Positions 1 through 10,895 of a stretch of DNA of 64,000 nt are shown here, one piece after another. The notes below the pieces were generated by a model, which was given only the letters and a program-made list of their open reading frames with translations, was not told the DNA's origin and searched no databases. The stretch's first letter is position 1; every line of letters begins with the position of its first letter. The translations under genes were made by a program, and so were the position numbers. Source of the DNA: Pterois miles (taxonomy: Eukaryota; Chordata; Actinopteri; Perciformes; Scorpaenidae). The stretch covers positions 12,781,501-12,845,500 of the forward strand of contig CAMQGK010000008.1 of NCBI GenBank assembly GCA_947000775.1. Direction: 5' to 3'.

Positions 1-255
1 CACATAGAGACAGACAACATATAGACAGACAACCATTCACGCTCACATCCACACCTACGGGCAATTTAGAGTCATCAATTAACCTAAACAGCATGTCTTT
101 GGATGGTGGGAGGAAGCCGGAGTACCCGGAGAAAACCCACGCTTACACGGGGAGAACATGCAAACTCCACACAGAAGAGTCCCAAGCCGGAATCGAACCT
201 GCGACCCTCTTGCTGTGAGGTGAGAGTGCTAACCACTGCACCACCGTGCAGCCCT
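1..255 (-). mobile_element. tRNA-derived SINE, reverse strand, 3' end cut by window edge
   Basis: Read on the minus strand, this starts at about 253 with a tRNA-like head. Its A-box-like stretch is at 231-243, and a B box identical to the polymerase III consensus GGTTCGANTCC is at 189-199. The body that follows, down to position 1, is a very common teleost dispersed repeat (the section on the standard-looking header, title page and 'thousand-copy' fish SINE tail lies at 40-180). The element leaves the window before its 3' end, so the tail and target duplication cannot be seen. No coding capacity is expected; the small ORFs here are incidental. The family name is not assigned because I cannot search a repeat library. 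Confidence 0.8.
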
Positions 256-324
256 GTATATTTTCTTATGCATATATATTATTTTTAGAGCGTTTTTCAT
301 TTTTATTAACAGTAATAGTACTGA

Positions 325-455
325 AAGTGAGAGACAAAGAGGACGACATGCAGCAAAGGGCAGGATTTGAATCCGAGGTCGCTCTAAGGACCATGGCACA
401 TGGGGCGCCTGCTCTTCCTACAACAGCACCCCCACAAACACAATACTGACATATT
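325..455 (-). mobile_element. Second tRNA-like SINE fragment, reverse strand
   Basis: On the minus strand the sequence has a B-box-like stretch (GGATTCAAATCC, 363-374) about 40 bases after an A-box-like purine-rich stretch near 400-425. It then continues into a short body ending near 325. This layout resembles a tRNA-head SINE or tRNA-related repeat seen widely in fish genomes. It is separate from the preceding SINE because the heads differ. The match to promoter boxes is visible; membership of a particular family is inference. Confidence 0.45.
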
Positions 456-460
456 ATCAA

Positions 461-1839
461 CGTCAGTCGATTTTATTGTTACTAAAGCAAACAGATGCCA
501 CATCCAGATATGAGAGTGGCATCCATCTTCTCCTGTAACTCTCGCAGAGAAAGCGAATAAGCATAGTCCATAAAACATCAAACCATTTAAGCAACGGAAC
601 ATGAAAACGCTGCTCAACTTGATACTCAATTAACTACGCCTTTAACAGAGTGAACTCTTTGCCGTGAGATAATTAAATGAGGTTAGATTTATTTGACACA
701 GTTTGGGAGAAATGAATCCGCTGTGGGGTAGTGTCACAGCAAACGGGTCAGTGAACTTATTACAGGGATATCACCTCTTGGCGAAAACACAAGCCAGAGT
801 AAAACAAGTAAAACCTGAAAGCAGCAATGATCAGCAGCACTGTGGAGGAGCGCAGCCATGTTGTGACTCATATTATTAGAATTATCAAATAAATTTATTA
901 TGAAAACTTTCATTCAATAAAACACCAACAACGACCTGAAACATCTAACTGAGAAGTACGAGCAAAAATAGAGTAGAAATTACTGCATAATTAGATAATG
1001 GATAATTAGATTAAATTACACTTTGCAGGTATTACTATTGTGCCTTTCTCTTGTGTATGTGTGAAGATGTTCACCTTCATTAATTACAACAAGGCCTCAC
1101 CAGAGATCATATCCCACAAATTATTACTTGTCCTTTATTCTGCGGATCTCTACTTCAAAACTGACACCAGACTTTGATGTTGTTGCCATGAGGGGGAGAG
1201 CTGCTCGCTGCTCATATTAAGACAAGACTTACATAAAGTGCTTATGATTTCATGTTTTCAACAGCAGGCCGACTTTGTTATCTTTAATTGCTGTGAGGAG
1301 CGTTCTGCGCCACTTTTATGTGCCGTGACAGAGGCTTCCTCCAATTAACCTGCCGTTAATCTCCCATGTGAAGGTCGTGTCTCGGCTTGTGGTGACTTGC
1401 AGTGTGATCAGTGGGTGTGATTGAAATAGCACCTCATTTGGGAGGAAATAAGCGTTGTTCCTTTGTATTTCTAAAGCCCGGCTGTGGATTTGGATTAGAT
1501 GAGATTGTGTAATTGACTCATGTACACATCAAAAAGGAAATGGCGATTTGTGGGAGCACGGTTGACGCTTGAACCTTTTCATATTCGTCTATACTCCACT
1601 GTTTTGTGTTCAGCTCTTCCACTTGACTTTACATCAAAGTATGACGTGATTTATGAATTCTGAACAAAACCGTCTGTTTGTTTAACAAAAGAAGCCAGAG
1701 ATCTCAAATGTTAACTGCTGCCTAAGCACAGCAGGCATACAAGACCAATGCCTGAATAAAATAGTCTAAAACTGGCTTTTTGATTTAAATGAACCATCTG
1801 ATGAAAGAAGAAGTAAGGATAAGGAATCAGACATCAAGG
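461..1839. other. Non-coding, AT-rich; nothing assigned
   Basis: I see no convincing exon, RNA gene or repeat boundary here. The stretch 1260-1560 is less AT-rich and looks unique, with several TTAAT/AATTA cores, so a conserved non-coding element is possible but unproven. Confidence 0.4.
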
Positions 1840-2300
1840 TCCAAAACAGATCCGTGGAGAACCTGAACATGTATTTTTCAGTTTGAAAAATGAGACTTGA
1901 TCTGATCCATGAAACAGACCCCGTCAAAAATGCGGTGGACCTAGACAGACCAGCTAAGCAACAGCAATACTGACATTACGGCTGGCGTCTAGAAGCCACA
2001 GAGGCTAACAGTTTAGCAAGCTAGCATAACATAATGTAGGAAATGCAAAGGCATAATGACAGAGACATACCAAAGAAAAACAATATACGACTAAATTTAC
2101 AATATGGTCACTTATATATTGGAAAATGAACTTCCATGGCTTTCGCAATTTATGCCGTCAACGAACATGTCTCAAGTCGTAAACTCTGAGCTTTCAGAAA
2201 CTTTCCACTTACCAGGTCGTGAATATCGACTCTTGTCGTGAACAAGGAAAACATGACCCCATTTGAAGGCCCCATATGACACAACACTGAGACCCCGAAC
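1840..2300 (+). repeat. Dispersed repeat M, copy 1
   Basis: This stretch aligns by eye with 12000-12440 in the same orientation. Shared blocks include the segment with GCCACAGAGGCTAAC and GTTTAGCAAGCTAGC at 1995-2025 (partner 12160-12195), the CTTTCAGAAACTTTC block at 2191-2205 (partner near 12335), and the block ending in AACATGACCC at 2250-2262. I recognise no terminal inverted repeats and no coding content. The two copies are diverged, so the repeat is old. Its class is unknown. Confidence 0.6.
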
Positions 2301-2332
2301 ACCAAACACTGAGACCCCGAACAGAGCCCTGC
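2262..2332 (+). repeat. Short tandem duplication of about 22 bp
   Basis: The stretch ACACTGAGACCCCGAACA occurs twice in direct succession, separated by a few bases (about 2282-2325). It explains the repeated residues in the spurious reverse-strand frames here. It lies at the downstream end of repeat M and is not present in the second copy at 12.4 kb. Confidence 0.7.
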
Positions 2333-3229
2333 CTGGAACAGGTAAAAACACAAGCCTGTCGTCTTCTCTGTTGTATACTTTTCTCATTACACACATAGTT
2401 GCTCGTTTGGTTTCACAAATTCAATGCAGCTTTTTTTGCTAAAAAGTTTCCTTCCAGTGGACAAATCAGCCTGGGGGATCACAGTCTCAGAATCGAATCC
2501 ATCACCATTCTGCCACATAGCTTACCGAGCACAATCTAAATCCCACCAAAACCAATTCCACCCAATTCTACTCCAATACAGCCGCAGAACCACCCACTAA
2601 GACCTCCCCTGTAATTGCTTGCCACCTCTCCCTCCGTTTTGTGTCGCGAATCAGTCTGTCAGTGTGGGTTCAACTTAATGATAGATAATAACCTGACTTC
2701 GCCAGTCGGGCGGTGCAGGCTAATAGCTGGAACTCAGTGTGGGAAAAGGTGCTGGATGGATACGGTCAGTAGTTACTGCCTTTAAATGATCTTGAGGGTC
2801 AGGAGGAAGAGAGACAGATGAAGACAAATCAAAGCTGTCACATATATAAAGTATTGCCGTGAATGTATGCATATGAATGTGCAAGAATATATAGAGCACA
2901 TAATGCACTCAAATACGATCATTATCACCTCAAGGCATTCAAACAATATTTGAAACAGCACATCTCATTTGTTTTCGCTAATTAATACATCAAGGCTGAG
3001 ACAAGAAAATTGGACATTTGAATGTCCATGTGTCCCCGTGATGCACACATTTATCTGCATGTACATATATTTAGCAAAAATGTAATGTTTGGTGTAGGTG
3101 CTTTTATCAGTGTGACAGCAGTTAGATGCGTTAATCGCAAAGTAATTTTGCGGGCACGGTAGAGTGGGTGCTGAACAGAAGAGGGCCGTTTCATCGCTGC
3201 AGATGCCACATTAATGCTACTAGATGGAG

Positions 3230-3231
<2 letters not shown>
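2333..3231. other. Non-coding; nothing assigned
   Basis: Mixed-composition DNA with no exon-like reading frame and no repeat ends that I can recognise. Small reverse-strand frames are compositional. Confidence 0.4.

Positions 3232-3271
<40 letters not shown>
3232..3271 (+). repeat. (TG)n microsatellite
   Basis: About 20 uninterrupted TG units. The Cys-Val and His-Thr runs predicted on either strand are translations of this array, not protein. Confidence 0.95.
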
Positions 3272-3273
<2 letters not shown>

Positions 3274-3560
3274 TATGTCTGCTGTCCTGCTGACAGCCTC
3301 TGTGTGGGATCCAAATAGAGAAGAGCCAGCGGCCAGGTCAGCGCTCACTCACACTCCTGTCAATGCCTTATGTTTTATTATTTTTCATCTCTCCACATCT
3401 CTCTCTGTGTGGGAACGAAGGAATCAGAGTTGGGCCAGAGATCAACACATATAGCTGAAGGGGGGTGTATGTTAAGAATATGTAGGAATGTAAAAAGCAG
3501 ATCTATCGCGTAACATTCAGCGCTTCAGAAAAACAGAAAAAAATATTATTTGATATTACT

Positions 3561-4903
3561 AGGGCTGTCAAAGAAAACAATAACTTGTTAATGCAAATTT
3601 GTTTTAACGCCCCTAAATCTCTTTAAAGTATTAATGTAATGAATTTTTTGGAGGTTGCAGGATGCTCAGTATTAAAGCTAGACTGAAGATACTGGCATTA
3701 CGTAGAAAACCAAGCATGTTGGTACCACTGGTGCCATATTAGCTGCGAAGGAGGTTAAATAATGCTGCAAACTTACGCTGAATTTTGGTGAGGAAAAACT
3801 GTCGTGGCCATTTTCAAAGGGGTCCCTTAACCGCTGACATCCAGATATGTGAATGTAAATGGGTTTTATGGGTAGCCACGAGTCTCTCTCTTTACAGACA
3901 TGCCCACTTTATGATAATCACATGCAGTTTGGGGCAAGTCATAGTCAAGTCAGCACTCTGACACACTGACAGCTGTTGAGAGATGCCACTGCAGTAGAAA
4001 CAGCTCAACAATGGACTAGTCTATATGATTTTATAGCATATAATGGAAGAATCTTGCTCACTTGAGTCTATGTGGAGGTTGAAGGAAGTTACCACTTTTA
4101 TTGTGGTCTGAGTAACGTGACGTCAAGCCGGCCGCAGTCAGCTGAAACAAAAATAGAGAAAACGTCGGCGGGTCCGTGTGGATACGACCTGCATCCTCAC
4201 ATTTTAAATCCAACGTGGTAAACACCACACATACAGTCAAGTATGGAAACACTTTGGGTTTCACACATTGCAGGAAAAGCAGAGCTGGACATCACGGCCA
4301 AAGCTGCATGCTAACTCTGTCTTGGACAGGAAACGTTATCATAATGCAGTAATGTGCTGTCAAGCCAATCGTCGTGGTCAAATCCACTGACGCTACAACT
4401 GAAGCGCACCCATATACTGACATTTATGTTAAATACAGTCAAACTACCCGATGGAGCTGAACATGGATGTGTGAGGAGAACGGAGCTGACAGGAAAGCTG
4501 GCTTGGCGAAGTTTTTTGACATCCGTTTTTCAAAATAATATGAAAAATGAACTGTATATACAAAAAACACATATAAAAATAAGACACTGGATTATATTCA
4601 CCACAAGAAAAACATTAAATGCCCCTTGTAAATTAAAAAGAAAATAACACTACATTTTTGAGGGAAATGTCATTGCTGGAAAAATGCAATAAATAATGTC
4701 TGGTCGTGACTGATATATTTGACTTCAGGACATCTCAGACTACAGACATACTGAAAATCAAACATTTCAATATATTAGTTTAGATATTTTCCAAACTAAA
4801 AGTTAAAAAAATTGCAATAAATCGCAGAATCGAGTTGCAATACTCAAAAAAATTGCATTGAATTAGCACCCAAGTATCGTGATAAGTGAATCGGCCCAGC
4901 CCT
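3561..4903 (+). mobile_element. Composite non-autonomous hAT-like element (families A and B joined)
   Basis: The left end begins AGGGCTG and the right end finishes CAGCCCT, a short terminal inverted repeat typical of fish hAT-like elements. The eight bases outside each end (ATATTACT at 3553-3560 and ATCTTACA at 4904-4911) match at six of eight positions, as expected for a decayed 8-bp hAT target duplication. The left 450 bases match family A, seen again at 28444-29024 and in reverse at 31508. The rest (from about 4030) matches family B, seen in pieces at 40.8, 51.3, 52.6 and 59.0 kb. No transposase is present, so it would have been mobilised in trans. Whether A and B form one element or one inserted into the other is inference. 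Confidence 0.6.
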
Positions 4904-4911
4904 ATCTTACA

Positions 4912-6179
4912 GAACATCCAAAAGCTATTAAAAGCATGTCTGTAAACATCTTTTCTTTCTGCCTCACAAAAGCATACAACTTTTCTGCCATACTGAAGAA
5001 ATCACATGGACATTTACTGTTTCTATTCAGCCTTTCTATTCTTACACATTGTACATTGTCTTCCCTCCCTCCCCAGACTCTATTCACGCATTATGGCGAG
5101 CAGACTGGACTGACAGTGGAGGAGAATAGGCTGATAGACTGCCAGCTACAATACAGACACAATGGGAGGATGCAGAGACAGAGGGAGGGCTGGACGGAGG
5201 AGGAGGAGAGTGTAGGGGCTGTCAGTAAACTTGTTGACAGCCCAGAGATGTATACACATACACATCGGCGTTGGGTAGCGGCGGCATGAGTGTGAAGCAT
5301 GTATGTGTGTGTGGAGGAGGGGGTGTTGGGGTTGCAGACCACTGGAGCGCAAAATTGGAAACAATGTGTCGGCAAGAGTTAAAAGCAAATATTTACAGGG
5401 CTTTAATTTGCATTGGGAGCAGCGAGTTTCCGGCGTGGGTCAGCGCGTTGACGGCAGAGCTGAGGAACACGGAGGGGCATGGGTGGTAATTAGACAGACA
5501 GTGGTAAATTAATCACAGGCTGACAGCACAGCCTCGCAGCCACACACTAACACATTCACAGGCTATACGCAGCCCCATCATTTAGTCTGCTTCGTCTGGT
5601 AAAATACTCTGGACGTTCTCCTCTCGCCAAAAGCAGCTTTGACCAGCATTCACCTTATTCTCTCTTATTTTTCTGCGATTTCTGAAAACACACACACCAG
5701 ACTGCCCTGCCGCTGTGCTCTGATTACCTGCTTCTTCCTCCGTCTCCTCTATAAATCACTAGCTCCAACCCTCCCTCCCCTTGCTTAAGGACAGCTCCTG
5801 AGCCGGTAAACCCCCCCAATAGATCCTCCAGTGGGAGCGTCCAGGAGAGGCAGAGGACAGCCTGGTCCTGCCCCAGGGGGAAGAGCTCTTACAGGCGGGA
5901 GGACGCTGCCACAGCTCAGTGGAATGTAAGAACTAGAGGAGATATAGTATTTGGTTAAGATCGCTGCCATTAAACAGGTTCTGTATATCATAAATATTTT
6001 ACCGTCTTCTAAGTGACGTTGACCTTGGATCAGAGAACTAGGTTAACCACACAATGGGGGAGACACAAGCAGAGTTTTCAAACTTCTAGCCATTTCCCAT
6101 TTCATGTTTTTTGCACCCTCAAATCCATTGTTGTCAAACACTAGAAGGATTCCGCCGCAGCGCACAAGCTTTCCCAAGT
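4912..6179. other. Mostly unique DNA with two weak exon-like stretches
   Basis: A pyrimidine tract ending in AG at 5061-5076 precedes an open frame to 5289. A 45-codon open frame at about 5791-5925 is followed by GTAAGA. Neither encoded peptide resembles a family I know, so I do not call genes; both are discussed as findings. The rest is ordinary non-coding sequence. Confidence 0.35.
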
Positions 6180-6194
6180 GCCAGTTTTTCAGGG

Positions 6195-6300
6195 CACGAC
6201 CAGAGAGTGACTAGGGTACAACCAGGGCGCGACCAGGATGCAACCAGAGCACCACTAAAGCATGAAAATGGCGTGACCAGGGTGCAAAACGGCTGCACCC
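6195..6300 (+). repeat. Degenerate short tandem repeat with GACCAGG-type units
   Basis: Loose copies of a 12-16 base unit with the core CGACCAGRG or CAACCAGRG follow one another here. Spacing and sequence vary, so this looks like an old decayed minisatellite. The flanks to 7966 show nothing further that I can assign. Confidence 0.5.
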
Positions 6301-6330
6301 TGAGTTAACAGTAGTTGTAGTACTTTTGCA

Positions 6331-7966
6331 AAGCAGCAACGCGCATCGCATGTCATGTGATGTGACGAGGAACAACCAATCACAGCCGGCAGATCGTTCC
6401 AAGTTTCCATTCTTCCATAAAAATCAGACTATGGTAAACATGTAGGAGATCACCGAGTGGCTAACGTCCAATGTTTCCACTACTCATGTTAGAGCGCTGC
6501 TCTCCTGTTTCACGCACACACAATCAGACTCTACTGGACCAGAGACAGCAAACAGACATCCCTAGGGGAAAACACTGCTGCACCATGGGTAATATTTTAA
6601 TACACACTTAAAATACAAAGTCTGGAGGCAGATCAGACGATATGGTTAACTGGCTATGGTCGCTTAGCAACGTCAGGTGTAACCTGCCTCTGCGCCCTTG
6701 AAAGTTGGCACAAGAGTAGGCATCCAGTGCCTGGCCAACATGCATTGCGGTTTTCATGTGCTCAAAAACCTATTTTCCCTTTAGTTTTTAACAGAGAGGG
6801 ACTACACTTCTTTTATAGCGAACCACCATCACATGCTGGGTTTTATAGAACACCATTCATAATATATCTGATGAATACTGAACAGGTTTTAATTTATACA
6901 CTGACGTTAAAGTTGTGAATTTTAAAGGAAACTGCCTTTAACTTACAGGACCATTAAAATGAGTGGTTTCCAGGGACTGCTGCAATACAGAATCAAAGGC
7001 GTAGAAGCCCTCTTCTCTATCCCAGTCTTTTACACTACTGTGGTCAGTAAAGGTCTAGTCATATTAGCATTTTAAAGAACTAAATTTTTACTTGATTCCT
7101 GCGAGTGATTGCAGACTCTCTAGCAAGGTTCGTAGCCTGCTATCTGTCAATAGTGTAATGTGATGTAAATGTAGACTGAGACCTAAATTGGGGCTAAATG
7201 GAGGGTCCCTTTTTAAACTGGGTGAGTGGGACACACCAATGCACCAATGGTGAGGATTTAACCCGAGGCAACATGGGGGCACAGTTTCACAAAATGGCTA
7301 CGCTGTGTTTGAGAGACGGGGTGAATGGGGTGTAATTGAGCAAATGAATGCTGCTGAAGGGAAGTGACACATAGAGCAACAGTGGCAGAACGGAGGGCAC
7401 GTAAGGACAAAATGTTCCCCAAGCCAGGCTAAAGTAAAGCTGATGAATGTCAGCTGTAGCTTACAGCTGCTCACTTGCCAAGCAGAAAGGCACTTGGACT
7501 TTGTTTACAGTTAACAAGGGATTTGTGACCTGGGACAGATAAAAGCTTCCCATTAAAATATTGACTTAGAGGATTAGGAACGTAGGAGAAGTTGTGTAAA
7601 GTGACAGAAAATCTGCAATTTTCCAACTGAGATGCAGTCAAGGCTCCAGAGAAAAGAGATATTAAGACATCAGCAGATAAACAGTGTACAGTACAATACA
7701 GCAAACATGGAGATAGTTCTAGTCACACTAATGTCCCCCAACATATTATTTATGTTGTTCGATCACTGAATGAAAAATTCAAGAACAGGCAATACTATTA
7801 AAGCTTTTTGACACTTGTTTACTGGTATGTTAAAGAAAATAATATAAAGAGACAATATTAGTGTTTCTACAGGCCATAAATATTGAGTCAGTAGGGCAAG
7901 ATTTCTTTAAAAATCAATATTACTGTTTCCCATGTATCTAGCGAGACCTAACCCCCTTAACAAACT
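6331..7966. other. Non-coding; nothing assigned
   Basis: No exon, RNA gene or recognisable repeat end. Reading frames here are short and unsupported. Confidence 0.4.
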
Positions 7967-8300
7967 AGGGATGTCACCATACCAGAAATTTAGTAGTTGG
8001 TACCAATACCAGTGAAATGCCACGATTCTTGATACAAATTTAATATAAGTCAATGCAACCTCCATATGTTAGCTGTTAGCTTTGTTATTTAAAATACACA
8101 TGAGCAGGGGAACATCATGAAATAGTGTGCTGGTTAAATTAGCACTAACCGCTATTTAAATCTAACATCAAAGTATGGGACAGATTTATAAAAGTTAAAA
8201 TATGTTTATTGTCTGTTGTGTTAAATGAGGATAGGTTGCTGCTAAGCACACATGGTTAAAAAAAATGGCGTCCCAACTGGTGCATCCTTGTATGCACTGC
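7967..8300 (+). mobile_element. hAT-like non-autonomous element, left end and body
   Basis: It begins AGGGATGTCACCATACC, a start typical of a widespread teleost hAT-like family whose body encodes nothing. The right boundary is uncertain; similarity to the usual body fades before 8300. No second copy in the window gives a clean alignment, so the identification rests on recognising the left end. Confidence 0.45.
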
Positions 8301-8508
8301 TCATGTGCAAAAACATCCATGTTTCATTTCTTAGTGTACTTTATTTGTTCAGATCTGTGGACTGACATGCCAGTTGTCTGAGGCTCAGACAAATTCTTAC
8401 CTATTATATGTCCTTCAGCTGTGTTTTTTATATATATAAGTCATTATAGGTTTCTACCACACCCTCACACGTATTTTATATTCCTTTCATGTGAACTGTA
8501 TTTTATCA

Positions 8509-8524
8509 TTGTTTTATAACACAG
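8509..8524 (+). promoter_or_regulatory. Splice acceptor of the coiled-coil exon
   Basis: A T-rich tract (from about 8498) ends in ACACAG directly before the open coiled-coil frame. If used, the exon begins in phase 0 with GTG GAA GAA. This is the main reason to call the sequence an exon, not an isolated ORF. Confidence 0.6.
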
Positions 8525-9104
8525 GTGGAAGAAGAGCTGGAGAAGCAGAAAGTGGAGACCAAGAAGATGGCAACAGCCGTGAAATGGGCTGAACACTTGC
8601 TCCGGACTGAGCTCTGCAGCTTCTGTAGATGCATGAAAACCATCTCCCAGGAGGAAACAGAAGACCTGGAAGTGGAGCTGGAACAACAAAGGCAGAAGAA
8701 TGCTAAGCTCACGGCTGCTCTGAGGAAGGCTGAACGAAGTCGTCCCTCTGTACAGCTTCAAAACTCCCAGGGCTTCAATCTTGCTCAGCTGGAGATGCGT
8801 CTGAGAAACAACAAGGACCTCGTGGCTGATCTCTAAAAAGTCTGAAGGTCAGACTGCCTCCTATGTTGCTCAGCTTGATGAGCAACAGCAGCAGAACAGC
8901 ACCCTCGTTGCTGCTCTCAAGAAGGCTGAACAGGAGCTGGAGAGACATCACGTCAAATGGCAGGAGGACAAGTCATCCCTCCTTCAGGCCACAGAACATC
9001 ACAAACAGACTCTGCAAGAAAAGGAGCAGGAGTGGAAAGAGATGGAGAGCACCCTGAAGACCCAGCTCGAAGCCCTTCAGAGCCAGGTCGCCAAAAAAGA
9101 CTGA
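8525..9104 (+). pseudogene. Terminal exon of a coiled-coil protein, frameshifted
   Basis: The first frame runs 103 codons (8525-8836). After a one-base shift near 8832-8840, a second frame runs 90 codons to TGA at 9102-9104. Both are rich in Glu, Lys, Gln and Leu and lack helix breakers over long stretches, as in a coiled coil. Three copies of one 20-residue module are visible: from 8534 (ELEKQKVETKKM, then AVKWAE), from 8675 (ELEQQRQKNAKL, then ALRKAE) and, in the second frame, from 8871 (QLDEQQQQNSTL, then ALKKAE). Because the module spans the shift, the two frames were once continuous. An AATAAA lies at 9238. No upstream exon is visible in 8.5 kb. It may be a fragment of a real gene with an assembly indel, or a decayed copy. 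I do not recognise the protein. Confidence 0.6.
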
Positions 9105-9237
9105 GGCACCACACATACTGTCCACTTAGACAAACACAAGCATTTTTTCTTATATACTTGTGACGATCGATCAGTCAGCGCTTTAAAGAGGGCTGTTGGT
9201 TTTTGACTTGGAAAAGCCCGATGAAACCTGCTACAAA

Positions 9238-9243
9238 AATAAA
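9238..9243 (+). terminator. Candidate polyadenylation signal
   Basis: AATAAA lies 134 bases after the stop codon of the coiled-coil exon, a normal distance for a 3' UTR. The motif is common in AT-rich DNA, so on its own it is weak evidence. Confidence 0.4.
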
Positions 9244-9879
9244 TTCATGAAATTGATGTCAACTTTGTTGGGCGGTTGATGCTGAAAAAGTTGCACTTCA
9301 CTCATGTGTAACATTAAATGCTTTGGACAAGCACTGGTGAGTTCTCAAATAACCTGATAACATACAGCAAGATGGCTCAGCTGATTTTATATGTTGTTTA
9401 ATATGTTTTTTTCTTATCTGGAGTTACATGCTGGTCATCCAAAGAAAATATATTAAAAACACCTGAACGTTTCTTTCAGCAACATTTTGCAAGTCTAAAA
9501 TGGCTTATTTAGTGCTACAACAGCTTTCAAACTGCTGCAATTCAAGGTTTTATGGGAAGGAAATGTATTATATTTCTAAACACAATGAAGTGAAAATATT
9601 ACATCAACTTGTTGTTGTTGTGGCAGTGCTTCAGCTTGAGCGAAGGCGACATAAAGCTGCAATCTGTCACAACTGCAAGTAACATAACTAACTTAACTTC
9701 GAGTAATCCCAGTGACTGGCTCATCTGTCGACAGCACGTTCAAGCTCTACTGATGGTATGACGGTGATTGGAAATTATTTCTATCTATCTATCATGATGC
9801 GTTCAAATGTAATTGTGTAGAATGTAGTTTTTGGAAAGAAACTTGAATAAATACAGTTGAGATGCCACAATGTGAAACA
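9244..9879. other. 3' flank; nothing assigned
   Basis: AT-rich sequence with no further exon. It could hold a longer 3' UTR of the coiled-coil gene. Confidence 0.3.
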
Positions 9880-10080
9880 GCTAATAGAGAGGAAATTATG
9901 ACCTGTTTAACTTCTAAGCAGGTTATAATACATCAGTAGAAATACTAATCAAAATCTTTTATTTAATCAAAGCAAATATTTGAATAAAAATACAATTCCT
10001 CATGTATTAAACTGATTTTGTGCATAAGAGACAATGATTGAGATGTTAAATCTATTACAGTGATCTTAGAAGTCAGAACA
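9880..10080 (+). repeat. Dispersed repeat N, copy 1
   Basis: Aligns with 44780-44985 in the same orientation. The clearest shared block is AATTATGACCTGTTTAAC (9894-9911), followed in both copies by a run with AAAATACAAT and a late TTTTGTGCAT or TTTTTATGCAA stretch. No ends or coding sequence are recognised. Confidence 0.55.
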
Positions 10081-10428
10081 AGACGCATTCAAGTCATACG
10101 GAAACATCAGTAGGTCCAGTTTCGTAACATTGCTGTCATGGCGTCCATGTAAAAGTGACCAGTGTGTTTGATCAGACACGAGACTGACATGTTATATTAT
10201 ATACATATCAGGTTAATGTAAAGGGGGTGCAGGGGTTCCAGGTTTAAAAATAATGAAATTGTCCCTTTAAAAAGTCAGATAACTAGACCATCTAACATGG
10301 TCTTTTGGCTCATATTTTCTGAGCTTATTTGAAAGGTGTTGTTTAAAATCTGTTTCAAGAAGTTAATGTGAGAAATCTGAATTTTGAGATTTTTATACCA
10401 AACCGAACTCTTGCTCATAACGATGAAG

Positions 10429-10895
10429 AAGAAGTGGACATAGTTACCATGATGTCACCCGTTGTTTTGTGGACTACGGTTTTGAAGCTTCAAGTTTGCC
10501 AATTAACTTTCATGAACTGAAATCACACTGTGAAAGGGTTAAAGTTCAAAGCCGAAAACACGGACAACTCCCACACCGGACAACACCGTGGGCGCAACCT
10601 GTCAATCACAAGGTAGCCACGCCCTAAAGCATCCCCTGCTTTTTGGTCTATCTGACTCTAAATGGGACCATAATTTACTAAATGAACATCATGCTGTATT
10701 GAAGAAGACTTGAAACTAGCGATTGAGACTGTACACTCATGTTTCCAATGTTTACTGAGGTAATAAATCAAGTGAGAAGTCGGCTCATTTTCTCATAGAC
10801 TTCTATAAAATCAGACTCCCCTGCCCCCTGCTGGATATTAGACAGAATGCAAGTTTAAGGGACTTCTCAGACCCAGAGTTACCCGCTAGTGTCAT
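10429..10895 (+). mobile_element. Dispersed repeat F, copy 1
   Basis: Shares many blocks with 16232-16612 (same strand) and 22766-23565 (opposite strand). Examples are GAAGTGGACATAGT near 10431, the stretch around GTAATAAATCAAGTGAGAAG (10760-10779), and the segment with CCCCCTGCTGGATATTAGA (about 10825). No transposase is present and the terminal repeats are not clear. It is a common teleost repeat of unknown class. Confidence 0.7.
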
